Below, piece by piece: positions 34,129 to 43,962 of a stretch of DNA of 64,000 nucleotides. This DNA comes from an uncultured Sphingobacteriales bacterium (lineage in GTDB: Bacteria > Bacteroidota > Bacteroidia > Chitinophagales > Chitinophagaceae). Below the pieces are notes generated by a model. That model made no database searches. It saw only the letters and a list, made by a program, of their open reading frames with translations, and was not told where the DNA came from. Numbering within the stretch: position 1 is the first letter of the stretch; each line of letters begins with the position of its first letter. A program made the position numbers and the translations under genes. Location: assembly GCA_937871285.1 (NCBI GenBank), contig CALMQS010000013.1, positions 61,591-125,590 on the forward strand, read 5' to 3'.

Positions 34129-37100
34129 TTAAAGTGTGGCTTTAACTCCTGCAGCATATGTGGTTACCTGGGGATATACGCTAAACCGGCAACCCGTACA
34201 TGATCTTTCAGGATCAGCCCCGGGATAATCGGTAACGGTCAGCAAATTGTCGCCCGAAACATATACACGTAAGCCTTTCAAACCTATTGACCTGGTCACA
34301 TCATTTGTAAAGGTGTAACCAATAGCTATGTTCTTTAATCGCATATAGGAAGCATCCAGCAACCAGTACGTTGAGGCTGTGCCCGTATTGGGCTTATATT
34401 GCGACTGGTAAATAGCAGGTGTGGTATTAGAAGGATTGGACGGTGTCCACATATCTTTAATATAATCTAATGTGGGAGGCGAGCCTTGCACAAAAGGTGT
34501 ATAACCCCATGCCATATGCGATCCGCCTACGTACAATTTGTTTCCCTGAACACCCTGAAAGAAGGCAGACAGGTCCCAATTTTTCCAGGCAAGATTAATG
34601 CTTCCGCCGTAGTAGAATTTAGCATAGGCGCCATCAACCACTACGCGGTCTTTAGAATCAATTACGCCATCATCATTAGCATCCCGGTACCTAAGGTCTC
34701 CTGGTTTGGGATTAAACGGATGTACAGGTGCTTTGTCTATTTCATCCTGGCTCTGGAAAATACCATCCCATTCAATAAGATAGTATGCATTAAATGGCAA
34801 TCCCTCCATTACAATTGTATTTCCATATGTTGGGCTCACAACATCCAGCACTTTATTTTTGAAGGTGGTGAAATTAAAGTTAACATTATAGGATAGCTCA
34901 CCAATTGTATTCCTGTGACCCAGTTCAAATTCCCAACCGGTATTCTTCATTTTACCATAATTAATAGTGGGGGAATTTAAGCCTACGCTGGCAGGAATGG
35001 GAATCTGGTATAGTATATCATCGGTTACTTTATTAAACCAATCTACAGTAAGAGAGATCAGCCCGTTTTTCATGCTAAAATCGGCGCCGAAATCAGTAAC
35101 TGTAGTGGTTTCCCACTTAAGATTACGGTCTCTCAACGCATTCATTAGTACACCTGGTGCTAATCCGTCAAACGGATAAGAAGTGGTAGACAACAGATCC
35201 TGGTATGGATACAATCCTACATTCTGATTACCCAATTTTCCCCATGATGCCCGTAACTTAAGGTTATCTAACCAGCTAAGCGAACGTAAAAAGGATTCTT
35301 CCGAAACCCTCCACCCTGCCGATACAGATGGGAATGTACCCCAGCGGGTTTCCGGCGCTATTCTTGAAGTGCCATCTCTGCGCGCATTAACTTCAAACAG
35401 GTATTTGCCTTTATAATCATACATCAAACGGCCAAAAAGAGACTGAATGGCCCATTCGTTAGCGGTTCCTCCCGTTGATTGTCCTAAAGCCGCCCCGGCA
35501 TTAAGCTCAGATATAGTGGTGGTTGGAAAATTAAGCCGCGACCCGCTTAACTCTCTGTAATAATTAGATTCCTGGTTGTAGCCTGCCAATATAGTCAAAT
35601 CATGATCGCCAAAAGACTTCTGGTAATTTAATGTAGAATAAAGCGTAGTTTCAAAATTCTGGGTCATTAAATCACGTACACCCTGTTGCCAAACAGCATT
35701 GTTGTGCGCATAACTGCCATCATCAAAATAATAGTTATTTATGGGACTCTCATGGCGTTTATTAAATTCGCTGTTAAAGCCTATAGCGCCTTTGGTAAGC
35801 CAGGTAAGATTTTTAGCCAGTTTTACCTCTGCATATATTTGCGGTCTCATGCTATACAGGTTTATTTTCCTGGATCCGCTGGCTGTAATAGCATCAGGGT
35901 TTCTTACGGTCCACTCACCAATGGTATTGCTGTACCTGGCCACAAAACCTGTAGAGCCATCCGGCAAAGTCATGGTTGGTGTATAGTTAGGTCCGGAGTA
36001 CGCGCTCATTACAAAATCATTATCTCCAAAATTCTCCTGTACAATATCGCGTTTGCTGAGCTGAATATTACCCCCTATTGTTAACCAGTTTTTTACTTTT
36101 GTATCAACAGATAATAAGAGGTTGTATTTTTTAAAATCATAAATACTCATAATGCCACCCTGATCCAGGTAACCCATGCTCAGGTTAAACGTGGTTTTTT
36201 CATTTCCGCCACTAATACCTATATGGTGGTTATGAGCAAGTGCATTACGGAAAACATGATCTACCCAATCAAAATTCGGATATTTGTCAGGATCATTTCC
36301 ATTTTTAAAAGCATCAATTGTCGCCTGGCTGAAATGAGGGGTTAAGCCATCTCTCAGGTTTGCTTCATTCCACAAAGTCATATACTCTGCTGAATTCGTT
36401 AACAGTTCAGGTAATCTTGTTGCTTTTTGTACCTGGAAATTACCATGGTATTGAATGGTCAGGTCCCTTGCTTTTCCTTTTTTAGTGGTAACCAATATTA
36501 CACCGTTTGCTGCTCTTGCACCATAAATAGCAGATGATGCTGCATCTTTCAAAACAGAAACGGATTCAATATCATCAGGATTCAAACTGGTCATATCACC
36601 CATTACACCATCAATCAATACCAAGGGGCTGCTGCCCGCTCCACTAAAGGTACCTACGCCACGGATGCGCAGTTCCGCATTGTCGGCTCCCGGCTTTCCG
36701 GAACCTTGTGTAACCTGCAACCCCGAAATTTTCCCCTGCAAGAGGTTTTGTACATTGGTTGCCGGGCGCTTGGCAAGTTCCGCTCCGCCAATGCTCGCAA
36801 CGGAGCCGGTTAAATTTATTTTTTTCTGGGTACCATAGCCCACTACTACCACCTGATCCAGTTCCGAATATTCCTTATCGAGCGATACATTATAATCCAG
36901 CGCGGCCCCAACGGTTATTTCTTTTTCTGCATATCCTATCGCAGTTATTACAAGTACATCATTTGCTCCCGCCTCAATAGTAAACCTGCCGGAAAGATCG
37001 GTTTGGGCACCGCCGGATTTACCTTTAATTTTTATACTTGCGCCTGCAACAGGCGCTCCGTCCTGGTCTTTTACTGTACCGCTAATTTTGCTTTGGCGGA

Positions 37101-37254
37101 TCTCCTCCGGGCTCAATTCGTTGGAAAGATCATCCGCCCTTACGGAACTATTAAAAAAAAGCATTAAAAAGAGCAGCCCTGAATACATAGCAGCTCCTGC
37201 GAAGATGGAATGCGTAGCATGTCCATGCTTACAGTTCGTTCTGGTTACAAGCAT
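34129..37254 (-). CDS. SusC/RagA TonB-dependent outer membrane transporter
   Basis: The 1041-residue protein has an N-terminal signal segment (MYSGLLFLMLFFNSSVRA) and a carboxypeptidase-D-like domain (ISGTVKDQDGAPVAGASIKI). The plug has LDQVVVVGYGTQKKINLTGSVA and LKDAASSAIYGARAANGVI, and the barrel ends TYAAGVKATL. There is no STN domain, so it is not sigma/FecR-coupled. It would import oligosaccharides with the SusD that follows. It diverges from an AraC regulator 263 bases away, which is the likely controller. It is paralogous to the SusC at 58280-61492. Confidence 0.96.
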   Translation of the reverse strand: MLVTRTNCKHGHATHSIFAGAAMYSGLLFLMLFFNSSVRADDLSNELSPEEIRQSKISGTVKDQDGAPVAGASIKIKGKSGGAQTDLSGRFTIEAGANDVLVITAIGYAEKEITVGAALDYNVSLDKEYSELDQVVVVGYGTQKKINLTGSVASIGGAELAKRPATNVQNLLQGKISGLQVTQGSGKPGADNAELRIRGVGTFSGAGSSPLVLIDGVMGDMTSLNPDDIESVSVLKDAASSAIYGARAANGVILVTTKKGKARDLTIQYHGNFQVQKATRLPELLTNSAEYMTLWNEANLRDGLTPHFSQATIDAFKNGNDPDKYPNFDWVDHVFRNALAHNHHIGISGGNEKTTFNLSMGYLDQGGIMSIYDFKKYNLLLSVDTKVKNWLTIGGNIQLSKRDIVQENFGDNDFVMSAYSGPNYTPTMTLPDGSTGFVARYSNTIGEWTVRNPDAITASGSRKINLYSMRPQIYAEVKLAKNLTWLTKGAIGFNSEFNKRHESPINNYYFDDGSYAHNNAVWQQGVRDLMTQNFETTLYSTLNYQKSFGDHDLTILAGYNQESNYYRELSGSRLNFPTTTISELNAGAALGQSTGGTANEWAIQSLFGRLMYDYKGKYLFEVNARRDGTSRIAPETRWGTFPSVSAGWRVSEESFLRSLSWLDNLKLRASWGKLGNQNVGLYPYQDLLSTTSYPFDGLAPGVLMNALRDRNLKWETTTVTDFGADFSMKNGLISLTVDWFNKVTDDILYQIPIPASVGLNSPTINYGKMKNTGWEFELGHRNTIGELSYNVNFNFTTFKNKVLDVVSPTYGNTIVMEGLPFNAYYLIEWDGIFQSQDEIDKAPVHPFNPKPGDLRYRDANDDGVIDSKDRVVVDGAYAKFYYGGSINLAWKNWDLSAFFQGVQGNKLYVGGSHMAWGYTPFVQGSPPTLDYIKDMWTPSNPSNTTPAIYQSQYKPNTGTASTYWLLDASYMRLKNIAIGYTFTNDVTRSIGLKGLRVYVSGDNLLTVTDYPGADPERSCTGCRFSVYPQVTTYAAGVKATL

Positions 37255-37302
37255 ACCGTTAAATTGTTTGATTTAAGATCAGAAATAGTTATAATGACTG
37301 AA

Positions 37303-37310
37303 CAAACCTA
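37303..37310 (-). promoter_or_regulatory. Bacteroidota-type -7 promoter element before susC
   Basis: TAGGTTTG on the minus strand matches the Bacteroidota -7 consensus TAnnTTTG exactly, about 50 bases before the SusC start in the gap between susC and araC. I could not find a convincing TTTG -33 element at the usual spacing. Confidence 0.4.
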
Positions 37311-37517
37311 ACCACTAAATCCTGCGTTCCTGTTGCCGATCTTATTGATTTTGTAAAGTATTTTACCCTATTGTTTAGATTCTATCTCTCAGAAAACACT
37401 TATATTGCTTTTCTTAATTAACAAATCTTTGACCGGTGTGAGCAAAACTGTTTTTGTAGAGCTCTTGTACATCCTTAATTCTATACGATAAGTAATAACT
37501 TAACATCAACAATTCTT

Positions 37518-38393
37518 ATGAAGCCTGAACTCATTGTAGATGCTCCGATTATTGGTGAGAAAAAAATTTGGGTGAAAAAAATTTATAAACCTTATTTCGA
37601 TCATCCCTTTCATTTTCATAAGCTATGTGAGCTTACCTGGGTTGAAAACGGTTATGGCAAACTGATCCTCGGTGATTTTGTAGGAAATTTTGCAGAAGGA
37701 GAGCTGATCCTGGCCAGTCCGGAACTGCCACATCTCTGGAAATGCGATGCGCTATACTATAAAAAGAAAAAAGATCTGTATACAAAAGCATTAGGGCTTT
37801 ATTTTCCACTCGAATTTATAAACAGGGTTACCGATGATGCAGGAAGCATCAGTTTATACAACGACTTAATGCACAGGGCAGAAAGAGGCTTAAGATTTCA
37901 TGGAGAAACAAGGCTGAAGATCATTGAAAAGATTAAGGAAATTGCACAATGCAGCGGGTTGGCTCAGCTGGGCATATTTCTTCAGGTCGTTGATATGCTA
38001 TCCAAATCAAAGGAATATACTGCATTGGCCAGCATTGGTTACAAAAGTTCAACCAATGAAAACGATATGGAACGCTTTAATGACGTTTACCAGTTTTTGC
38101 TGAAGAATTTCAGCAGGGATATTATGCTGGAGGAAGTTTCCCGCATATGCAATATGACACCCAATGCTTTTTGCAGGTATTTTAAGCAGAAGACACAAAA
38201 AACGTTTACCCGCTTTTTAAATGAAATAAGGATCGGACATGCCCGAAAATTATTACAGAATGAAAACTATTCTATAAAAGATATCTGCTTCGAGTGCGGC
38301 TATAATAACCCGGTAAATTTTTTCTCCTTTTTTAAGCAGATCACAGGGCAAACGCCAAATGGCTTCAGAAAAAAGATGCACAATTTGAAATAA
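37518..38393 (+). CDS. AraC-family transcriptional regulator
   Basis: The 291-residue protein has an N-terminal cupin sensor (FDHPFHFHKLCELTWVENGYG, with the sugar-binding-type HFH) and a C-terminal double helix-turn-helix from about residue 195 (IMLEEVSRICNMTPNAFCRYF, IKDICFECGYNNPVNFFSFF). Such regulators usually activate in response to a small sugar. It diverges from the SusC of the fucose operon and is followed 113 bases later by L-fuconate dehydratase. It therefore most likely senses L-fucose or an intermediate and controls both directions. Confidence 0.94.
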   Translation: MKPELIVDAPIIGEKKIWVKKIYKPYFDHPFHFHKLCELTWVENGYGKLILGDFVGNFAEGELILASPELPHLWKCDALYYKKKKDLYTKALGLYFPLEFINRVTDDAGSISLYNDLMHRAERGLRFHGETRLKIIEKIKEIAQCSGLAQLGIFLQVVDMLSKSKEYTALASIGYKSSTNENDMERFNDVYQFLLKNFSRDIMLEEVSRICNMTPNAFCRYFKQKTQKTFTRFLNEIRIGHARKLLQNENYSIKDICFECGYNNPVNFFSFFKQITGQTPNGFRKKMHNLK

Positions 38394-38506
38394 AATGCTG
38401 CAATTGTTTCCTGATCATACTTCGGATGATAATAAAAAACATAGTTTTGGTTCCGTTTATGTTTTTTAACTCTGCATCATAAAACAAGTCCATACCCATC
38501 AATTGT

Positions 38507-39730
38507 ATGATCACGCACATTCAAATATCTGATGCCCGTTTTCCATTGGCTAAAGGGGCTGGTAGTGATGCCATGCACCGGGATCCTGTTTATTCCTACG
38601 CTGTTACCACACTTAAGGATGACACTGGACTTAGCGGCACAGGACTTGCATTTACCATTGGTGAAGGCAATGAACTGGTATGCAAAGCCGCGCAGTTTTA
38701 CGCCGAAAAATTAAAGGGAAAAGACATTGAGGATCTGATGTCAGACTTCGGCAATATCTTCCGTCAATTCTCGAACGATCAGCAGTACCGCTGGCTCGGA
38801 CCTCATAAAGGAGTTGTTCACCTCGGATTGGCTTCCGTCACAAATGCCTGCTACGACCTTTGGGCAAAAAAGCGAAAGGTTCCGCTTTGGAAACTACTTA
38901 CAGACCTGAGCCCGAATCAGATCATAAATACACTGGATCTTTCTTACCTGGAAAATATATTGACAAAAGAAGAGGCACTCGGGCTGATAAAGAAAAATGA
39001 AATGGGCAAGGATAACCGTAAAGCCATTCTTCAGCAAGGTTATCCCGGTTATGATACTTCCGTGGGATGGTTTAGTTATTCCGATGAACAGGTTAAAGAA
39101 AACGTGCAAAAAGCAGTTGCAGCGGGCTTTAACGCGATTAAGCTAAAGGTTGGATCAAAAGATCCGGATAGGGATGTTTCCAGGTCGCATATGGTAAGAA
39201 AAGCCGCAGGCGACCAGATCAAGATTATGCTCGATGCCAATCAGCAGTGGACACTACCACAAGCTTTAAAAATTTGCGGGGAATTGCAGTCAATGAACCC
39301 TTACTGGATTGAGGAACCCACCCATCCTGACGATGTGCTGGCGCATAAGGTACTTGCTGAAGCGATCGCTCCAACCCCTTTAGCCCTGGGCGAGCATGTA
39401 CCCAACGGCATTATGTTCAAGAATTATCTCCAGAGTAACTGTGCAGGATTTATACAGGTTGACGCTTTAAGAGTAGGCGGGGTAAGTGAATTTATCACCG
39501 TTAGTCTGATGTGCAGAAAATTAGGGATACCGGTTGTACCTCATGTTGGTGATATGGGCCAATTGCATCAGCACCTGGTGCTTTTTAATCATATTGTTTT
39601 GGGGCATGACGCGTTATTTCTGGAACACATTCCCCATCTTAAAAAGCATTTTATCCATCCGGCTCAAATCGTTGATGGTAAATACAAAACGCCGGAGGTT
39701 GCCGGCAGCAGTTGCGATCTTTATTTTTAA
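38507..39730 (+). CDS. L-fuconate dehydratase (enolase superfamily)
   Basis: The 407-residue protein shows the FucD set of motifs: AIKLKVGSKDPDRD (catalytic Lys), MLDANQQW, WIEEPTHPDDVLAH, ALGEHVPNG and PHVGDMGQLHQHLVLFNH with the base His. Metal ligands Asp, Glu and Glu are all in place. It converts L-fuconate to 2-keto-3-deoxy-L-fuconate in the cytoplasm. With the lactonase at 22299, LutABC, and an SDR start at the right edge, this gene is the best evidence that the locus runs the non-phosphorylating oxidative fucose pathway. Confidence 0.93.
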   Translation: MITHIQISDARFPLAKGAGSDAMHRDPVYSYAVTTLKDDTGLSGTGLAFTIGEGNELVCKAAQFYAEKLKGKDIEDLMSDFGNIFRQFSNDQQYRWLGPHKGVVHLGLASVTNACYDLWAKKRKVPLWKLLTDLSPNQIINTLDLSYLENILTKEEALGLIKKNEMGKDNRKAILQQGYPGYDTSVGWFSYSDEQVKENVQKAVAAGFNAIKLKVGSKDPDRDVSRSHMVRKAAGDQIKIMLDANQQWTLPQALKICGELQSMNPYWIEEPTHPDDVLAHKVLAEAIAPTPLALGEHVPNGIMFKNYLQSNCAGFIQVDALRVGGVSEFITVSLMCRKLGIPVVPHVGDMGQLHQHLVLFNHIVLGHDALFLEHIPHLKKHFIHPAQIVDGKYKTPEVAGSSCDLYF

Positions 39731-40336
39731 CAACGCCTATTCCTGCTGTAAAGGGAGCATCTGCAATGATTAAAGCGAAGACAGATTTCTCCCTGCCTGC
39801 GGTAAGCAGACCGCGTTGGAATGATTGTAGCCATTTTTTTCTTCCTACCCGTCTGCAGAGGGGACGATGTACGGCCGTTTGCCGTTCCCTTCGATTAGAC
39901 AGCAGTACTACTGTGAATCCGACTACAGCATACTTACCATCATCGTTGATGAGTTGGTAAGTTTAGCCAGGTTCAGGAGTGCCGTAAGTTGAGAAAGCAT
40001 AGCGTTCTACCGCTGAAGTTACAGTAGTAAAAAAGCTTAATCAGGGCGTATTCCCGAAAACGGGCGGTATTCGTTTTCGGGTGGCTTTTGGTTACTTTTT
40101 CCATAAAAAGTGACAAGGAAAAAAGTCTAATCTAAAAACACAATTTGCAACTGGCTGACAAACAGCAACTTTACTAAGATGTCATTGGCACGTGTCTCCA
40201 CGAGCCGGAAAGGTGAGCGAAAGTATGTGTATTCCTGCATCAGATATGTCCAGGTTCATTACCGGCTGTAATTTGCCGGTGAGCAAAGGCGCAGCGCTGG
40301 GATACAGAAGGATTTATTAAAAACTCCTCCGCTTCT
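39731..40336. other. Gene-free stretch with hairpin and possible gene remnant
   Basis: No intact gene is seen. At about 39855-39993 the plus strand reads EGTMYGRLPFPSIRQQYY and on to a stop without a sensible start, possibly a decayed gene end. At 40053-40081 a ten-base stem CCCGAAAACG/CGTTTTCGGG forms a hairpin, followed by a further inverted pair around ACTTTTT/AAAAAGT (about 40095-40115). The copy of the repeat described at 40187 is also here. Confidence 0.4.
40187..40214 (+). repeat. Hairpin repeat, left copy flanking the GH2 gene
   Basis: GGCACGTGTCTCCACGAGCC followed by GGAAAGGT. It matches the copy at 43905-43932 in 27 of 28 bases, in the same orientation. The two copies lie on either side of the GH2 gene. 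Confidence 0.7.
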
Positions 40337-43300
40337 TTATTCTTCCACCATTATCACCATCCTGTCAATCTCCATAGGATGGAGGTTGTCTGATGTGACC
40401 CGGATATATAGCTTACCGTCATTAGTATCCTCACGCATCACTAATATTTTTATCCACTTGCCTTCAGCTGGTATATCCCCGGTGTCTATCTCGCGGCCTT
40501 CAACATTTACAGTTCCTTTATGTACTAATCTTTTAGGGTTTATAAAATGCAGATATACATATCCCTTTACGCCTTGCGGCGGAGCAATATTTATACTCAT
40601 CGTTTTACCCAGCCAGCCATGTAACCCTTCTTTTTTGTAAGCCCCGGCGCCATTAACAGTATAGCTGAACCCTTTATCTATTGTAACCTTATCAAACTTT
40701 GCTTTCCAGGCATTGCTTTTTTCACCGGCATTAGCCCCTGCTTCTACATAAAGCGAGGCATCTTTAAAGGTACCGGATACCGGTGCTTCGCTAATTGCAA
40801 CGGGAACACTTACTACAATTTGTTTTAATTTATCCACAGGTAAATCACCTGCCGGGCTAAACGCTTCACTTTTCATGTACTCTGTTAAACTATAATACAA
40901 TTGATTTGCTATCGCATTTCCAGGCTGGTTGAGGTTATACCCGCAAACCAGCAACTTTCCGTTACCCACTTTCGTTTCAAAAATACTTCCGAGTTTTTCA
41001 TTAAAATGAAAATCAGATATGGGCTGCGCCAGTGGCTTAAAACCGCCAGGCATATCTGATAGTTTAAAATACTTTGCCCCGGCTGAAATGGGGTACCATT
41101 GCCAGTTGGAAAAATAGCGGGTTGGAAAATGTTTGAACGCAGCACTTTTTTCATTGATCAGCAAACCTAATGTTGCATTGTTTTGTCCCGGGAAAAAACT
41201 GGAAGACCAGAACAACGGGAAAAAATGTACCGGATGCGATGTAGCTTTTGTGCCCACTTCATGAGCTAATAATAATACTTTGCCCCCCACCGATAAAACA
41301 CTATCTGTTTTATTATTCCATTGACTTGTAACATATATACCGGCAGGGGTAATTTCTTCATGTAAGGGATATATAAAAAACTGCCAGCTATTGCTATAGG
41401 AATTATCTTCAAAAAATAACCGAAAAGTATATTGTGCGGCCTCATTTGAAAAAATAGCGCAAGGCAGCAGCAGGCTATCAGCGAACGTGAGTTGCCCTTG
41501 TGGAAACTGGTTTCGTTTAGCCAATCCTTTTTTTATAACTGTCCCTTTGTCATTGATAAACTCCCAATGTAAGGGTTGCCGCAAGGCCGTTTTATAATAA
41601 TTTGCCAGTTCTATTGATAAGGCAATCGTATCATTATTAGTATATGTAAAACTTTTAGTGCGTATCAATGGCACTACGGCATTGCTGTGTTCACGAAACT
41701 GTTCAGGAGTAGTTATCTTTTTGTCATCCCAAAATGCATCCAGCCAGCCTACCAATGCTTCCCCCTGCCCCTGGTAGTCCTGCATACTCAGTAACTGAAA
41801 CCCAGCGCTGGATGGGGCTAATAAAATATTTTCGATGAGGTTTTTATACAATAGCTGCTGTAAAGCCCCACTGGCCTTATGAAAATCCTTATCCTGGCTT
41901 GCAATACCGTTTTTTTCCGCTATCTTCTTAAAGCCTTCCAGGTTTCGGGCCTTTAAAACACCTTTGTATTTATCTATTTCACTCCATTCCGGATATACAG
42001 GGTACTGCCCTACTTCATGAGCCATAATAGGAATAGTAGCTTGTCTGTAATTTTTCTCCAATCCTGCATCGGTTTTGTTAGCGCTGTTTCCATAAGTGCC
42101 TCCTATCCCCGGAATTTGGTGTGTTGCGTTATAATCATCAATCGGCATAATCTTTCTGGCTGTAGAAACAGCATATAATCTGCGTGGATCTTCAGCCTTT
42201 GCTTTTTTGATCCATGTTTCCATAATATCAAAATCAGAATTACCCAGTTCATTTCCGATACAGAAAAAAACAAAGGAAGGATGGTTGCCATACGCATCTA
42301 ATATCCGCTTCATTTCCGCCTGCACGAAAGCATCTGCATCGGGGTTCTTTCCCAAGCCATCGGGTAAACCCTTTGTGTACATTTCTGGCCTGTTTTCCGG
42401 TGTAGCTGTCATCCACCAGTCTATCCATACTATTTCCGCCTGTATATAAATGCCCACTTTATCTGCCGCGCGAAAGGCAGCTTCAGGCGGGCACCATGAA
42501 TGGAAACGGACCATGTTTAACCCATATGATTTGTAGATTTTAAAAATTCGCTCCCACTCCGTTTCATCACATGAAGGATACCCCGTGAGCGGAAAATGGA
42601 CACAATCCAAATTACAACGCATGTATGATATGTTATCATTCACCAATATTTTATGCCGGGTAGTAGTAATTTTCCGAAAACCGATTTTATCTGACCAATA
42701 CGTAGTTTGCTTACCCTGTTGCAACCGCACATTCACTTCATATAACGCAGGGGTAAATTCATCCCATAGTTGCAGTCCCTTCAAATCCTCTAAGATGATA
42801 TTGATAGTTTGTTCGCCGGGTTTTGCGTTAATTTTCTGGCTTATTGTTTTTATTAATTTACCAGTCTCTGTTTCCTTAACCTCAGCTTTTATGTACAATG
42901 GATTTTGTAAGCCGGATGTGTTTTGCAAAAATGTTTCTAATCGCAGGCTGCGCTTATCTATGTCGGGATAGGTCTTAACGGCGGAAATATTCAGCCCGTC
43001 CACTTTATGCAATTCAATACGGCCCACTATGCCATTCCAGATACTTTGGGTGTACGCTGTGTAGCCGTGACCTTTATCTCCGATGTCATGAATAAGATCG
43101 TTATTTATACGAATAGTCAGTATATGATTACCGGGAGATAATATACCCAGGTTGTGTATATGGGGAACATATAAAGGCGAAAGCGCAGACAGTTCCTTTC
43201 CGTCTATATAAACTTTACTTTCCCACAAAACCCTTTCCAAATAAAGCATAACAGCCTTCCCCTTCCATGATGGTGGTATTTGTATGGTTCTTTGATACCA

Positions 43301-43606
43301 TGCCGGACCAATGTATTTATGAGCCCGGGTTAATATGCCATAGTCAGAACCGGTAGTTGGAATACCGTAACCCGCTTCATCGGTTGTACCGGGCAATTGT
43401 ATAGATTCTGGTAATGTTGTAGCGGCCCATTTCTCCTTATATCCGGCGCTGTCCGGATCCAAAGCAAACCGCCAGGTGCCAGCCAGTGATATTTTATCCT
43501 GTGCCACGCTCTGGTTAATAAGAAAAAAAATGACAAGCAGGATAGATAAAACACGACGATTATCTCTTTGCCATTGTAAATAAACTATTTGTTTTCTCTT
43601 TGCCAT
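40337..43606 (-). CDS. Exported GH2-family glycosidase
   Basis: The 1089-residue protein has a signal sequence (VLSILLVIFFLINQSVAQ) and a jelly-roll sugar-binding domain with LAGTWRFALDPD and GPAWYQRTI. An immunoglobulin-like linker comes next, then a TIM barrel with MVRFHSWCPPEAAF, the acid/base Glu in FFCIGNELGNSDF and the nucleophile Glu in IMAHEVGQYPVYPEW. A further 400 residues of beta domains extend the C-terminus beyond standard GH2 length. GH2 covers beta-galactosidase, beta-mannosidase and beta-glucuronidase activities; beta-galactosidase-like is plausible beside fucosidases. It is downstream of lutA, but a 355-base repeat-filled gap separates them. Confidence 0.88.
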   Translation of the reverse strand: MAKRKQIVYLQWQRDNRRVLSILLVIFFLINQSVAQDKISLAGTWRFALDPDSAGYKEKWAATTLPESIQLPGTTDEAGYGIPTTGSDYGILTRAHKYIGPAWYQRTIQIPPSWKGKAVMLYLERVLWESKVYIDGKELSALSPLYVPHIHNLGILSPGNHILTIRINNDLIHDIGDKGHGYTAYTQSIWNGIVGRIELHKVDGLNISAVKTYPDIDKRSLRLETFLQNTSGLQNPLYIKAEVKETETGKLIKTISQKINAKPGEQTINIILEDLKGLQLWDEFTPALYEVNVRLQQGKQTTYWSDKIGFRKITTTRHKILVNDNISYMRCNLDCVHFPLTGYPSCDETEWERIFKIYKSYGLNMVRFHSWCPPEAAFRAADKVGIYIQAEIVWIDWWMTATPENRPEMYTKGLPDGLGKNPDADAFVQAEMKRILDAYGNHPSFVFFCIGNELGNSDFDIMETWIKKAKAEDPRRLYAVSTARKIMPIDDYNATHQIPGIGGTYGNSANKTDAGLEKNYRQATIPIMAHEVGQYPVYPEWSEIDKYKGVLKARNLEGFKKIAEKNGIASQDKDFHKASGALQQLLYKNLIENILLAPSSAGFQLLSMQDYQGQGEALVGWLDAFWDDKKITTPEQFREHSNAVVPLIRTKSFTYTNNDTIALSIELANYYKTALRQPLHWEFINDKGTVIKKGLAKRNQFPQGQLTFADSLLLPCAIFSNEAAQYTFRLFFEDNSYSNSWQFFIYPLHEEITPAGIYVTSQWNNKTDSVLSVGGKVLLLAHEVGTKATSHPVHFFPLFWSSSFFPGQNNATLGLLINEKSAAFKHFPTRYFSNWQWYPISAGAKYFKLSDMPGGFKPLAQPISDFHFNEKLGSIFETKVGNGKLLVCGYNLNQPGNAIANQLYYSLTEYMKSEAFSPAGDLPVDKLKQIVVSVPVAISEAPVSGTFKDASLYVEAGANAGEKSNAWKAKFDKVTIDKGFSYTVNGAGAYKKEGLHGWLGKTMSINIAPPQGVKGYVYLHFINPKRLVHKGTVNVEGREIDTGDIPAEGKWIKILVMREDTNDGKLYIRVTSDNLHPMEIDRMVIMVEE

Positions 43607-43697
43607 AGTTTAGGCATTTCTATAAATGATAAATTTTAAATTGTTGTCCGGGTAAAGTGCAAAAAGCCTTTAGTAGCCTGGTTTTGCCTCACCCCAA

Positions 43698-43719
43698 CCC
43701 CTCTCCGCCCGGAGAGGGG
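43698..43719. repeat. Widespread CCCCTCTCC/GGAGAGGGG hairpin
   Basis: CCCCTCTCCG and CGGAGAGGGG form a near-perfect hairpin inside the phrase CTCACCCCAACCCCTCTCCG. This intergenic hairpin type is found in many bacterial genomes. Function unknown. Confidence 0.6.
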
Positions 43720-43809
43720 CTAAAATCCTCTCCCATACTAGCTTTCATTTCCCGCCGTGGTTCGTGTCCGCACTATAACCGTAAACTTAAATAAAAAGAA
43801 ACCCTCGTG

Positions 43810-43932
43810 GTGGTACGTGAGACACATACCACGGCGATTGATAGTGGTACGTGAGACACATACCATGGTGATTGGTGGTGGTCACGTACCGCGGTGATTG
43901 CCCCGGCACGTGTCTCCACGTGCCGGAAAGGT
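43810..43932. repeat. Array of four related hairpins between lutA and the GH2 gene
   Basis: Units GTGGTACGTGAGACACATAC begin at 43810 and 43844 (34-base period). A shorter diverged unit with CACGTACCGCGGTGATTG follows. Last comes the inverted-type unit GGCACGTGTCTCCACGTGCC at 43905 (8-base stem, 4-base loop). The first two read like the reverse complement of the last with small changes. The gap 43607-43962 holds no gene. Confidence 0.65.
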
Positions 43933-43962
43933 AAAACTGCAGTTTCCTCGTTTCGCTGCCCG

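Noticed and set aside
34486..34896. 136-codon plus-strand open frame inside susC
   Set aside because: It lies antisense to a well-supported SusC gene and its translation has no family features; it is a shadow frame.
43810..43932. Regular repeats considered as a CRISPR array
   Set aside because: Units are palindromic, diverged, irregularly spaced and lack unique spacers of constant length; no cas genes are present.
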